Below, one piece after another: positions 54,737-63,962 of a stretch of 64,000 bases of DNA (position 1 is its first letter; the number at the start of each line of letters is the position of its first letter). The stretch comes from Nitrincola lacisaponensis. GTDB lineage: Bacteria > Pseudomonadota > Gammaproteobacteria > Pseudomonadales > Balneatricaceae. Where the stretch lies: assembly GCF_000691225.1 (NCBI RefSeq), contig NZ_JMSZ01000021.1, positions 1-64,000 of the forward strand, written 5' to 3'. Both the position numbers and the translations under genes were made by a program. The notes under the pieces are model-generated. The model made no database searches, was not told where the DNA came from, and saw only the letters and a program-made list of their open reading frames with translations.

Positions 54737-55195
54737 TTAGTGGAGAGACGAATCCAGAGTGGAGTTATCCGTCAGCTGATGAGATGTTTCAGATTTCGAC
54801 TTCTTGCTGCGTAACTCCTGAAGCGCTGCTTCACAACGGGCTTGAGCGCTGTCCAGCTCAATTTTGGCCATTTGAATATCGTTCAGTTGCGTTTCAAGTT
54901 GCTGTTTCTTCTGATCGAGGGTTTCAAGCATCTTCAGTAGCTGTCGTTCACTGCCACTTTCTGTTTCATCCCATAATTCGAACAGTTCACGTGATTCTGC
55001 CAGTGAAAATCCGAGTCGCTTTCCGCGCAATATCAATTTGAGTCTCACCCTATCCTTGGAGCTGTAGATCCGTGTCTGGCCTCTGCGCTCGGGTTTGAGC
55101 AAACCTTGATCTTCATAGAAGCGGATGCTGCGTGTGGTGATATCAAACTCATTCGCAAGCTCGCTGATGGAATAGGTTTTTTTAGGGTTTCCCAT
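54737..55195 (-). CDS. liuR: MerR-family regulator LiuR
   Basis: The 152-residue protein has a MerR winged helix ([39 protein letters not shown]) and a coiled-coil C-terminus. LiuR regulates branched-chain amino acid breakdown in gammaproteobacteria. It heads the liu operon, and a palindrome of its expected type lies 55 nt upstream; a second palindrome close to the divergent acyl-CoA synthetase gene suggests that it also controls that operon. Confidence 0.93.
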   Translation of the reverse strand: MGNPKKTYSISELANEFDITTRSIRFYEDQGLLKPERRGQTRIYSSKDRVRLKLILRGKRLGFSLAESRELFELWDETESGSERQLLKMLETLDQKKQQLETQLNDIQMAKIELDSAQARCEAALQELRSKKSKSETSHQLTDNSTLDSSLH

Positions 55196-55249
55196 GAGGA
55201 ATTTCCTTCGACTTCAGAATTGCAGTTGGTCATTCGAGCTTAAACAAAG

Positions 55250-55265
55250 TTTACGTAAACGTAAA
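55250..55265. promoter_or_regulatory. LiuR-type operator 1
   Basis: TTTACGTAAACGTAAA is a partly symmetric site with ACGT cores, of the MerR/LiuR style, close to the liuR start. Confidence 0.65.
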
Positions 55266-55297
55266 GATAGATGGATCAAAATATTTCTGAGGCATAC

Positions 55298-55315
55298 CTT
55301 TACGTAAAGGTAAAG
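55298..55315. promoter_or_regulatory. LiuR-type operator 2
   Basis: CTTTACGTAAAGGTAAAG repeats the TTTACGTAAA core of operator 1, 48 nt further toward the divergent acyl-CoA synthetase start at 55366, consistent with control of that operon. Confidence 0.65.
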
Positions 55316-55365
55316 CTGTGTTATCAATTGCCCAAGAAAAAATATAAAAAACAGAGGCAGGCATT

Positions 55366-57000
55366 ATGAGTGGAATGGAATATTCTGATTTTTATGCTGC
55401 ATTTCAACCAGATAGTGTTGAATGTCAGATTCTGCAAGGGCGTCTCGATTCAGGACTTAATGTGTGTAATGAGGTATGTGACCGTTGGGCGGATGATCCT
55501 GCCAGGGTTGCGCTCTACCACTTCGATCCGGATGGTCGCCAAACACAGCTGACCTTTCAGGAGTTAAGCTGTCAGGCTTCCAGATTTGCCAATTACCTGA
55601 CACAACAAGGGGTTGTGAAGGGTAGTCGGGTTGCAGGTTTGTTGCCTAGATCACCCGAGTTGCTGGTTGTTATTCTCGGAACCTTAAAAGTGGGCGCTGT
55701 ATATCAGCCGCTGTTTACGGCCTTTGGATCAGGAGCGATTGAATATCGTCTGCAGCAGGCAGGTACGCAGCTCATTGTTACCGATGCAGCCAATTATCCC
55801 AAGTTGCTGGATGTCAGTGGTTGTCCGCCTGTGTTGTGTGTTAATCCTGATGCTGGACAGTCTGTCATGGCGTTTGATCAGGCATTGGCAGGGCAATCTG
55901 ATTCATTTGAACCGGTTCTAGTGACAGGTAATGATCCGTTTTTGCAGATGTTTACCTCTGGAACGGTTGGCAAATCCAAAGGGGTAGCTGTACCTGTCAG
56001 GGCTTTGTTGTCTTTTTATCTCTACATGAAATTCGCGATTGATCTGCAACCGCAAGATCGCTACTGGAATGTTGCTGATCCAGGTTGGGCATATGGACTG
56101 TATTACGCGGTGATTGGTCCTTTGTTGATGGGGCATGCTACCCATTTTAACCAGCAGGGGTTCACGCCCGAATCGACGTATCAGATGATTCGTCAATTCA
56201 ATATCACCAATCTGGCCGCCGCTCCAACGGCCTATCGCTTGCTGATGGCCAATGACCATCTTCTGCCGCAAGGCGAGTCTATGGGTTTACGTGTTGCCAG
56301 TAGTGCGGGCGAGCCGTTAAATCCGGAAGTGATTCACTGGGTGTCAAAACGCCTGGGTTGCCCGGTAATGGATCATTATGGTCAGACCGAAACTGGCATG
56401 ACCTGCTGTAATTTTCATGCACTTTCACACCCGCAACGCGTGGGATCAATGGGCTATTCAATGCCGGGACACCGAGTGGTGGCGCTGGATGAGTCCTTTA
56501 ATGAGATAGGTGAAGGTGAGGTGGGACAGCTGGCGGTTGATGTTGAGCAGTCTCCTTTGTTCTTTTTTGATGGTTATACCTGGGCTGAAAAAAATCCGTT
56601 TCAGGGTCGTTACTATCTCACCGGGGATATGGTGTTTAGTCATGGTGATGGCGGCTTTTCATTCACCGGACGAGATGATGACATTATTACCACTGCGGGC
56701 TATCGCGTAGGACCAGCCGATATTGAAAGCACACTGCTGGAGCATCCCTCTGTTGCGGAGTCTGGTGTGGTAGGCAAGCCGGATCCGGAAAGAGGTTCGG
56801 TGATTAAAGCCTTTGTGGTGTTGAAAACAGGCTATGACGCGGTTGATTCCTTGAAAGACGAGTTGCAGTCCCTGGTTCGCAAGCGATTGTCGACGCATGC
56901 ATTTCCGCGCGAGATTGAGTTTGTGGCTGAGCTGCCCAAAACACCCAGCGGTAAAATTCAGCGTTTTATTTTGCGACAGTTGGCCGCTGAGCCCAGTTAG
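55366..57000 (+). CDS. Acetate/acyl-CoA synthetase-like enzyme (AMP-binding)
   Basis: The 544-residue enzyme of the ANL superfamily has MFTSGTVGKSKGVAVP (P-loop), DHYGQTETGM, YYLTGDMVFSHGDGGFSFTGRDDDIITTAGYRVGPADIE and KTPSGKIQR, whose lysine is catalytic. The combination is that of medium-chain or acetoacetate-type synthetases rather than the true acetyl-CoA synthetase. The position beside liu genes, with LiuR-like sites upstream, suggests it feeds acyl-CoA into the pathway, perhaps from imported branched acids or acetoacetate. It starts an operon with the LivGFKHM-type genes, which begin 93 nt downstream. Confidence 0.87.
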   Translation: MSGMEYSDFYAAFQPDSVECQILQGRLDSGLNVCNEVCDRWADDPARVALYHFDPDGRQTQLTFQELSCQASRFANYLTQQGVVKGSRVAGLLPRSPELLVVILGTLKVGAVYQPLFTAFGSGAIEYRLQQAGTQLIVTDAANYPKLLDVSGCPPVLCVNPDAGQSVMAFDQALAGQSDSFEPVLVTGNDPFLQMFTSGTVGKSKGVAVPVRALLSFYLYMKFAIDLQPQDRYWNVADPGWAYGLYYAVIGPLLMGHATHFNQQGFTPESTYQMIRQFNITNLAAAPTAYRLLMANDHLLPQGESMGLRVASSAGEPLNPEVIHWVSKRLGCPVMDHYGQTETGMTCCNFHALSHPQRVGSMGYSMPGHRVVALDESFNEIGEGEVGQLAVDVEQSPLFFFDGYTWAEKNPFQGRYYLTGDMVFSHGDGGFSFTGRDDDIITTAGYRVGPADIESTLLEHPSVAESGVVGKPDPERGSVIKAFVVLKTGYDAVDSLKDELQSLVRKRLSTHAFPREIEFVAELPKTPSGKIQRFILRQLAAEPS

Positions 57001-57093
57001 CCGCTGAACAGGGTGCCTGGCATATCGCTCAGGAAAATAGGATGTAGGTGAGTCGCTACTCTACAACAATAAATAAAGAGGCTGCGCAATTTT

Positions 57094-57867
57094 ATGAGTT
57101 CAGAATTTGTTCTGGAAACCCGGAACCTTGTCAAAGAGTTCAAAGGGTTTACTGCGGTAGATAATGTTGATCTTAAAGTCAGGCGAGGTCATATACACGC
57201 ATTAATTGGTCCGAATGGCGCGGGGAAAACAACAGTTTTTAATTTGTTGACCAAGTTCCTGATTCCCACCCGTGGGCAGATTTTATTCAATGATCAGGAT
57301 ATTACCTCTCTTAAATCTGCGGCAATCGCCAGAATGGGGATTATCCGTTCTTTTCAGATATCGGCTGTTTTTCCTCATATGACTGCCCTAGAGAATGTCC
57401 GGGTCGCCTTGCAGCGGTTTGAAGGGAGCAGTTTTCACTTTTGGAAGAGTGAAAAAAGCCTGAACAAGTTGAATGACAAGGCGTATGCGTTGCTTGAGTC
57501 CGTCGGGTTGCAGGAATTTGCCAACACGGTGACTGTCGAGCTTTCCTATGGCCGTAAAAGAGCACTGGAGCTGGCGACTACTCTTGCAATGGAGCCTGAA
57601 CTGGTGCTGCTGGATGAGCCAACACAGGGGATGGGTCATGAGGATGTTGATCGGGTCGTAGAGCTGATCCGCAAAGCGGCAGAGGGGCGCACCATCCTGA
57701 TGGTAGAGCATAACCTGAGTGTGGTGAGCAAATTGTGTGATCGCATAACGGTGCTGACTCGTGGCGCTGTGTTGACCGAGGGCAACTATCAGGAGGTTTC
57801 ACAGAACCCGGTCGTTAAAGAGGCCTATATGGGGAGTGAAGCCACGACGTTAGAAGGAGCCCACTGA
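57094..57867 (+). CDS. livG: Branched-chain amino acid-type ABC ATPase (LivG-like)
   Basis: The 257-residue ATPase has GPNGAGKTT (Walker A), LSYGRKRALELATTL in place of the strict LSGGQ signature, and LVLLDEPTQGM, with C-terminal NPVVKEAYMGSE as in LivG. The signature LSYGxxR is common in LivG. It pairs with LivF, whose start overlaps its stop by one nt. Ligand may be a branched amino acid or a carboxylic acid amide. Confidence 0.9.
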   Translation: MSSEFVLETRNLVKEFKGFTAVDNVDLKVRRGHIHALIGPNGAGKTTVFNLLTKFLIPTRGQILFNDQDITSLKSAAIARMGIIRSFQISAVFPHMTALENVRVALQRFEGSSFHFWKSEKSLNKLNDKAYALLESVGLQEFANTVTVELSYGRKRALELATTLAMEPELVLLDEPTQGMGHEDVDRVVELIRKAAEGRTILMVEHNLSVVSKLCDRITVLTRGAVLTEGNYQEVSQNPVVKEAYMGSEATTLEGAH

Positions 57868-58589
57868 TGACTGATGCAATCAAACCGAATTATGAGCAGT
57901 TGAAGCTCACCGATTTGCATGCCTTTTACGGCGAGTCTCATATTCTGCATGGTATTGATTTACTGGTCAGAAGAGGCGAGCTGGTAACGCTTCTTGGCAG
58001 AAACGGGGCCGGAAGGAGTACGACGCTCAAGGCCATCATGAATATGGTTGGCCGTCGGACTGGGTCCATTATGATCAATGGTCGTGAAACGATTGGTATT
58101 CCTGCACATCATATCGCACGCCTGGGGGTCGGTTACTGCCCCGAAGAGCGTGGCATTTTTGCCAGCCTGAACGTTGAGGAAAATCTTCTGTTGCCACCTA
58201 CCGTCCGCAGTGACGGCATGGCATTGGATGAAATCTATGAAATGTTTCCCAACCTGTATGAGCGACGTTTCAGTCAGGGTACGCGTTTATCCGGTGGTGA
58301 ACAGCAAATGCTGGCCATGGCCAGAATCCTGCGTACTGGAGCCAATCTGTTGTTGCTGGATGAAATTACGGAAGGGTTAGCACCGGTCATAGTGCAAAAG
58401 CTGGCTGAAGTGCTGATCAAGCTAAAGGAGAAGGGTTTGACCATTATTCTGGTTGAGCAGAATTTTCGCTTCGCAGCGCCTCTGGCTGACCGCCATTACT
58501 TAATGGAGCACGGTCAGATTGTTGAAGAGATTGATGCCTCTGAGCTCAGCGCGAAACAAGAGTTACTCAATACTTACCTCGGAGTATAG
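57867..58589 (+). CDS. livF: Branched-chain amino acid-type ABC ATPase (LivF-like)
   Basis: The 240-residue ATPase has a Walker A variant: GRNGAGRST, with Arg instead of the usual Lys. LSGGEQQMLAMARIL, LLLLDEITEGLAP and the H-loop IILVEQNF are present. Arg at this site would lower hydrolysis in most ABC proteins, so the functional nucleotide site could be the LivG side. The codon is AGG, and the alignment leaves little doubt. Start overlaps livG. Confidence 0.9.
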   Translation: MTDAIKPNYEQLKLTDLHAFYGESHILHGIDLLVRRGELVTLLGRNGAGRSTTLKAIMNMVGRRTGSIMINGRETIGIPAHHIARLGVGYCPEERGIFASLNVEENLLLPPTVRSDGMALDEIYEMFPNLYERRFSQGTRLSGGEQQMLAMARILRTGANLLLLDEITEGLAPVIVQKLAEVLIKLKEKGLTIILVEQNFRFAAPLADRHYLMEHGQIVEEIDASELSAKQELLNTYLGV

Positions 58590-58694
58590 GTAAATGTTTG
58601 CTGCTGTCCGAAAGGCGTAGCAAATGACCTGTGTGACACACGTGTTCTGTTATGTAAAACAAAAATAAAAGCCGATAGGCAATGGAGACACACT

Positions 58695-59906
58695 ATGAAT
58701 CTAATGAAAAAAATACTCACTGCTGCTGTTGCATCCGCAATGATTGCAGGTACGGCTCAGGCGGCTATATCTAACAATGAAGTACGTATCGGCTACCTGG
58801 CAGATATGTCCGGTACCTACCGGGATCTGGCCGGGCCGAACGGCCTGACTGCATTGCAGATGGCGATTGAGGATTTTGGTGGCCAGGTGCATGGGGCGCC
58901 GATTCGTGTACTGAGTGCGGATGACCGCAACAGTGCGGACGTTGCTTCCAGTACCGTACGTCAGTGGGTAGAGCGGGATAATGTCGACATGGTTGCCGGT
59001 ATGGTTGCTTCGTCCGTGACATTGGCTGCGGTCAGAATTCTGGAACAGAACGACAAGCTCGGTATAGTGTCTGGCTCTGCTGCATCCAGTATTACCAATG
59101 AACACTGTTCACCTAATCATATTCACTATGTCTACGATACCTATCCGCTGGCGCATGGTACGGCACAGGCTGTTGTGCAGGAAGGGGGTGACAGCTGGTT
59201 TATTCTGACAGCGGACTATGCGTTCGGCCATGCACTTGAGGCAGATGTTGAGAAGGTTGTACTCGAGAACGGTGGTCGTGTGATTCAGAAGGTGCGTCAT
59301 CCTTTCCCGACCAGTGATTTCTCTTCTTTTATTCTTCAGGCGCAGAGTTCAGGTGCCAGTGTTGTTGCGTTGGCTAATGCCGGTTCAGATACAACCAATG
59401 CGATTACGACTGCAGGTGAATTTGGTCTGACTCAAAGCGGCCAGACACTTGCTGCCTTGTTGCTGTTCCTGACAGATGTGCATGCATTGGGAGTTGAGGC
59501 TGCACAGGGTATACAGCTGACAACAGGCTGGTATTGGGACATGAATGATGAAACGCGTGCCTGGTCTGATCGATTTATGGAAAAAACAGGTGTGCGGCCA
59601 ACCATGGTTCATGCGGGTATTTATTCCAGCACCCTGCATTATTTGAGTGCCATTGAAGCGACCGGCACGGATGATACACAAACGGTCCGTCGCCATATGA
59701 TGGATACGCCAATCAATGATATGTTCGCCCAAAACGGCATCATTCGTGAGGATGGTCGCATGATCCATGATATGTATCTGGCACAGGTGAAAACACCGGC
59801 TGAATCTCAGAATGAATGGGATCTATACAATATCGTCCGGACCATTCCCGCAGAGGAGGCATATCGTCCGCTTTCTGAAAGTCAGTGCCGATTGGTAAAT
59901 AACTGA
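58695..59906 (+). CDS. livK: Branched-chain-type ABC substrate-binding protein (LivK-like)
   Basis: The 403-residue protein has a signal peptide (1-23, TAQA) and the type 1 periplasmic-binding fold, starting NEVRIGYLADMSGTYRDLAGPNGLTALQMAIEDFGG. It has the loop IVSGSAASSITNEHC. The protein is most like amide/urea- or branched-acid-binding members (longer than LivJ). It precedes the permeases, and a hairpin follows 10 nt after its stop. Confidence 0.9.
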   Translation: MNLMKKILTAAVASAMIAGTAQAAISNNEVRIGYLADMSGTYRDLAGPNGLTALQMAIEDFGGQVHGAPIRVLSADDRNSADVASSTVRQWVERDNVDMVAGMVASSVTLAAVRILEQNDKLGIVSGSAASSITNEHCSPNHIHYVYDTYPLAHGTAQAVVQEGGDSWFILTADYAFGHALEADVEKVVLENGGRVIQKVRHPFPTSDFSSFILQAQSSGASVVALANAGSDTTNAITTAGEFGLTQSGQTLAALLLFLTDVHALGVEAAQGIQLTTGWYWDMNDETRAWSDRFMEKTGVRPTMVHAGIYSSTLHYLSAIEATGTDDTQTVRRHMMDTPINDMFAQNGIIREDGRMIHDMYLAQVKTPAESQNEWDLYNIVRTIPAEEAYRPLSESQCRLVNN

Positions 59907-59916
59907 AAAAAGTCAT

Positions 59917-59940
59917 CACGCTCCCTTTAGGGGGAGCGTG
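59917..59940 (+). other. Intercistronic hairpin after the livK-like gene
   Basis: CACGCTCCC at 59917-59925 and GGGAGCGTG at 59932-59940 are perfect 9-bp arms around six nt. No T-run follows. It would overlap any translation of the next gene starting at 59938, which is one reason to place that start later. Confidence 0.7.
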
Positions 59941-59991
59941 TGTGATGTCTTGATTCAGTTGATTAAATTTTCTTTAGGCGGGAATTTTTGT

Positions 59992-60879
59992 ATGAGTATG
60001 ATATTCGGAGTGCCGGTAGCTGTACTCTCAGGTCAGTTACTGCTGGGTCTTATTAATGGTGCATTTTATGCGTTATTAAGTCTTGGGCTGGCAGTGATCT
60101 TTGGTTTGCTTAAAATCATTAACTTCTCCCATGGCGCATTTTATATGCTGGGAGCGCTGCTGACAGTGGTGTTATTTAACACTCTGGGCGTGAATTACTG
60201 GATGGCATTGTTTTTAGCGCCATTGATTGTCGGGATTGTGGGTGTTCTGGTTGAATACTTCCTGCTCAGAAAAATTGCCAATGAAGATCATATTTACAGC
60301 CTGTTGCTAACCTTTGGGTTGGCGCTGGTGATTCAGGGTGTTCTGACAAACATCTATGGTGTTTCTGGAATGCGTTATGCCATACCTGAGGTTTTCAGAG
60401 GGGGCGTTAACCTGGGCTTCATGTTTTTGCCTTACTACAGAGCCTGGGTCATTGTTGCCGCGCTGGTTGTCTGCTTCGGGACCTGGTTTATGATTGAAAA
60501 AACCAAACTCGGTTCCTATCTGAGGGCCGGCACTGAAAACTCCAAACTGATGCAGGCTTTTGGAATTAACGTCCCGTTGCTGGTCAGTTTAACCTATGGT
60601 TTTGGGGTGATGCTGGCTGCATTTGCTGGTGTTCTGGCAGCTCCTATTTACTCCGTTACTCCGGTGATGGGGGCAAATATATTAATCATCGTTTTTGCGG
60701 TTGTGGTGATTGGTGGTATGGGGTCAATCATTGGTGCAATTGTGACAGGTCTGGCGATGGGGGTTATTGAAGGCTTAACCAAGGTTTTTTACCCGGAAGC
60801 TGCAAGTACGGTAATTTTCCTGGTCATGGTATTGGTTTTGTTGGTTAAACCCGCAGGACTGTTTGGTAAGGAGGCATGA
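59992..60879 (+). CDS. livH: Branched-chain-type ABC permease (LivH-like)
   Basis: The start is best at ATG 59992 (MSMIFGVP; GGCGGG about 10 nt upstream), giving 295 residues, the usual LivH length; a GTG at 59938 lies inside the hairpin. It has eight hydrophobic helices and the LivH motif of NGAFYALLSLGLAVIFGLLKIINFSHGAFYMLG near the start. With LivM it forms the channel. The stop overlaps the livM start. Confidence 0.9.
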   Translation: MSMIFGVPVAVLSGQLLLGLINGAFYALLSLGLAVIFGLLKIINFSHGAFYMLGALLTVVLFNTLGVNYWMALFLAPLIVGIVGVLVEYFLLRKIANEDHIYSLLLTFGLALVIQGVLTNIYGVSGMRYAIPEVFRGGVNLGFMFLPYYRAWVIVAALVVCFGTWFMIEKTKLGSYLRAGTENSKLMQAFGINVPLLVSLTYGFGVMLAAFAGVLAAPIYSVTPVMGANILIIVFAVVVIGGMGSIIGAIVTGLAMGVIEGLTKVFYPEAASTVIFLVMVLVLLVKPAGLFGKEA

Positions 60880-61874
60880 TGATGACGCCTATTTCTGAAA
60901 ACACTGCAACAAAGCGCTATGTTGAAAACGCCCTCCGATCCGAGCGTCGTCATTTCAAAATTTATGCTGTCTTATTGCTGCTGGCACTGGTTGCGCCCTT
61001 TGTCGTCTATCCTGTGTTTTTGATGAAAATTCTGTGCTTTGCATTATTTGCGGTCGCCTTTAACCTGCTGCTGGGCTATGTGGGGCTGCTGTCGTTCGGG
61101 CATGCTGCCTTTCTGGCAACGGGTGGTTACACCACAGGCTACTTGCTCAGCACTTACTCGGGCTTCAGTACCGAGTTGGCAATATTGCTCGCCACTGCGG
61201 CGTCAACGCTTCTGGGTTTGCTATTCGGTGTGTTGGCCATTCGTCGGCAGGGCATTTACTTTGCCATGATTACACTGGCATTGGCTCAGTTAGTGTTCTT
61301 TTTCTACCTTCAGTCACCTTTCACGGGCGGTGAGGACGGGATGCATGGTATTCCCAGAGGGGCATTGCTGGGCTTCATCGATCTGCAGAACAATCTGATG
61401 ATGTACTACTTTGTTCTGGCTGTTTTCGTGTTTGGATTTGGACTGGTGCGTCGAATCGTGCACTCGCCTTATGGTCAGATACTGAAGGCGATCAAGGAAA
61501 ATGAGCCAAGAGCAACCTCTCTGGGGTACAACGTCGACCAATACAAACTGGTTGCTTTCGTGGTGTCCGCCGGGTTGGCTGGACTGGCCGGTTCGGTTAA
61601 AACCATCGTCTTTCAATTGGCTTCTCTGAATGATGCGCATTGGCACATGTCCGGAGAAGTGGTGTTGATGACCTTGCTTGGTGGGGTGGGTACGCTGCTG
61701 GGGCCTGTAATTGGTGCCGCATTCGTGGTGAGCCTTGAGCATCAGCTGGCACAGAGTGCATTGGGGAACTGGGTGAACGTCATCCTGGGTATTATCTTTA
61801 TTGTATGTGTGTTGACCTTCAGGGCCGGTATTGTCGGAGAGTTTCAAAAGTTCTTTAAAAAGAACTTCCGCTAG
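60876..61874 (+). CDS. livM: Branched-chain-type ABC permease (LivM-like)
   Basis: The 332-residue permease has about nine helices, with FNLLLGYVGLLSFGHAAFLATGGY at about 61-85, the LivM hallmark, and the EAA-like loop GQILKAIKENEPRATSLGYNVDQYK. The ATG at 60876 overlaps the livH stop (ATGA). It completes the importer; the thiolase gene follows 42 nt downstream. Confidence 0.9.
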   Translation: MMMTPISENTATKRYVENALRSERRHFKIYAVLLLLALVAPFVVYPVFLMKILCFALFAVAFNLLLGYVGLLSFGHAAFLATGGYTTGYLLSTYSGFSTELAILLATAASTLLGLLFGVLAIRRQGIYFAMITLALAQLVFFFYLQSPFTGGEDGMHGIPRGALLGFIDLQNNLMMYYFVLAVFVFGFGLVRRIVHSPYGQILKAIKENEPRATSLGYNVDQYKLVAFVVSAGLAGLAGSVKTIVFQLASLNDAHWHMSGEVVLMTLLGGVGTLLGPVIGAAFVVSLEHQLAQSALGNWVNVILGIIFIVCVLTFRAGIVGEFQKFFKKNFR

Positions 61875-61916
61875 TCACTGGAGCGGCATTTAGTAGATCA
61901 AGTCAATGAGGTCAAA

Positions 61917-63095
61917 ATGAGTGATTCAATTGTAATAGTGTCAGCAGCGCGCACGCCAATGGGTGGTTTACAGGGTGACTTGAGTCGTGTCAGAGCGCCT
62001 GATCTGGGGGCGGTGGCTATTCAAGAGGCCCTGCAGCGATCCGGCTTGACTGCTGAACAGGTCGATGAAGTGGTGATGGGCTGTGTGTTGCCAGCCGGAT
62101 TAGGTCAGGCGCCTGCGCGTCAGGCCGCTCTTAAGGCCGGATTGCCTCTGTCTGTGGGCTGTACCACCGTCAATAAAATGTGCGGGTCGGGAATGAAAGC
62201 GGTGATGCTCGCCCATGATCAGATACTGGCTGGCAGCTGTGATGTGATGATTGCCGGCGGAATGGAAAATATGAGCCAGTCTCCCTACTTGTTGCCCAGA
62301 GTTCGGGAAGGTTTGCGCATGGGGCATGCTCAGGTGATGGATCACATGTTCCTGGATGGCCTTGAAGATGCCTATGAAGGTGGTCTGATGGGCTCTTTTG
62401 CGCAGCGTACTGCTGACCAGTTTGGTGTGACACGGGAAGCGATGGATGATTTTGCCATAGCATCGCTGGAAAAATCACTGACAGCTATTCATTCAGGTAC
62501 CTTCAAGGATGAGATTGCATCTGTGACAGTCACAGGGCGGGCAGGTGACCAGTTGGTTGATACTGATGAGCAGCCGGGCAAGGCGCGTATCGACAAAATT
62601 CGCAGTTTGCATCCTGCTTTTGCTAAAGAAGGCAGTGTGACGGCGGCTAATTCGAGCTCCATATCGGACGGTGCATCAGCGCTGGTGTTGATGCGGGAGG
62701 CGGACGCGCTGGCGAAAGGGCTGACTCCGCTTGCCAGAATTGTTGCACATGCAACACACGCTCAGCTGCCAGCTGAATTTACGTTGGCGCCGATCGGTTC
62801 GATTGAGAAGGTTCTGGCCAGGGCTGGATGGGAGAAGGGCAGCGTTGATCTGTATGAGATTAATGAGGCCTTTGCTGTGGTCACCATGCTGGCTATTGAG
62901 CAGTTGGGTCTGAACCCCGACAAGGTGAACGTGAAGGGTGGTGCCTGTGCTTTGGGGCACCCGATAGGTTCCAGTGGTTCCCGTATTCTGGTAACGCTGC
63001 TGTATGCGTTAAAACAACAAGGCTTGAAACGCGGTGTAGCCTCCTTGTGCATTGGTGGTGGCGAGGCCACTGCTGTTGCGCTTGAGCTTTGTTGA
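61917..63095 (+). CDS. Acetyl-CoA acetyltransferase (thiolase)
   Basis: A 392-residue thiolase. The nucleophilic Cys89 is in NKMCGSGMKAV, His348 in GHPIGSSG, and Cys378 in CIGGGEATA. The length and motifs fit the biosynthetic/AtoB type that condenses two acetyl-CoA or cleaves acetoacetyl-CoA. In this operon it probably cleaves acetoacetyl-CoA formed from the acetoacetate released by LiuE. Confidence 0.93.
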   Translation: MSDSIVIVSAARTPMGGLQGDLSRVRAPDLGAVAIQEALQRSGLTAEQVDEVVMGCVLPAGLGQAPARQAALKAGLPLSVGCTTVNKMCGSGMKAVMLAHDQILAGSCDVMIAGGMENMSQSPYLLPRVREGLRMGHAQVMDHMFLDGLEDAYEGGLMGSFAQRTADQFGVTREAMDDFAIASLEKSLTAIHSGTFKDEIASVTVTGRAGDQLVDTDEQPGKARIDKIRSLHPAFAKEGSVTAANSSSISDGASALVLMREADALAKGLTPLARIVAHATHAQLPAEFTLAPIGSIEKVLARAGWEKGSVDLYEINEAFAVVTMLAIEQLGLNPDKVNVKGGACALGHPIGSSGSRILVTLLYALKQQGLKRGVASLCIGGGEATAVALELC

Positions 63096-63101
63096 CGGGT
63101 T

Positions 63102-63962
63102 TTACTCCTTGTAGGTCGCCCGGCCCAGTCTGATATTGCGGTACTGGCTGGGCGATATACCCATCACTTTGCTGAAGCTTCTGGAAAAGTAGTAGGCATC
63201 CTCGTAGCCCAGTGTCCAGGCAATTTCACTGATGCGCTGATCAGTGATATCGAGCAAGTGGCAGGCTTTTTCAATTTTCATCCGGATAAAGTCATTAATA
63301 GGCGTGCTGCCGGTCAGTTGTTTGTAGCGTTTGATGAAATGGTATTTGGACAGGTTGGCTCTGGCTGCAAGGGTATCGATATCGAGCGATTCATGTAGCC
63401 GGGTCAGCATGAAGGTGTGTATCGCATCCAGATTAAAGCTTTGATCAAATTGATGCTGTTGCTGGGTTTTCAGGAGCGCAATATGTGTCAGGATCTGGCG
63501 CAGGAGACTGCTGGCGTGCAGGTACGCGGTAAACTGTTGCGTTGTTTTTCTCAAGTCCAGTAGCGATTCAAAGTCGTTCGCCAGTCTAGGATGCAGTCCG
63601 ATAGGGCTGACAGGGCTTTGCAGGTTATGGTTGAGTGAGATTAAAAACTCGTTCAGCAAGATACCATCACAGTGTACCCAGTAAATACTCCAGGGATCAT
63701 TCGTTGAAGCTTCATAGCTATGAATGACGTCCTTGGGGATCACGACGAGGTCTCCGGCAGTAATTTTGTATGTAAGTTTACCTATGCGTAAACTTCCTTG
63801 GCCTTTAACGCAATATATTAATAGTAAGTCGTCATGCCTGGATCTGGACATGCTGTGATCTCTGGCTTCCTGGTAAAAACCCAGGGCAAGAGGGTAGAGA
63901 TCCTGGCTTATTCTATGAGACTTTAGTTGGCTAACTATCTGTCTTGGAAGCACAAAACGCAT
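63102..63962 (-). CDS. AraC-family regulator
   Basis: The 286-residue protein has an N-terminal cupin-like AraC ligand domain (about 40-120; LLIYCVKGQGSLRIGKLTYKITAGDLVVIPKDVIHSYEA) and a C-terminal AraC DNA-binding region (SKYHFIKRYKQLTGSTPINDFIRMKIEKACHLL; DAYYFSRSFSKVMGISPSQYR). Its stop lies 6 nt from the thiolase stop, on the opposite strand. It could regulate the neighbouring operon or genes beyond the window; the start follows near the window end. Confidence 0.9.
   Translation of the reverse strand: MRFVLPRQIVSQLKSHRISQDLYPLALGFYQEARDHSMSRSRHDDLLLIYCVKGQGSLRIGKLTYKITAGDLVVIPKDVIHSYEASTNDPWSIYWVHCDGILLNEFLISLNHNLQSPVSPIGLHPRLANDFESLLDLRKTTQQFTAYLHASSLLRQILTHIALLKTQQQHQFDQSFNLDAIHTFMLTRLHESLDIDTLAARANLSKYHFIKRYKQLTGSTPINDFIRMKIEKACHLLDITDQRISEIAWTLGYEDAYYFSRSFSKVMGISPSQYRNIRLGRATYKE

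Noticed and set aside
59938-60879. Starting the LivH-like protein at the GTG at 59938
   Set aside because: That codon lies in the stem of the intercistronic hairpin and adds 18 residues not seen in LivH; the ATG at 59992 has a ribosome site.
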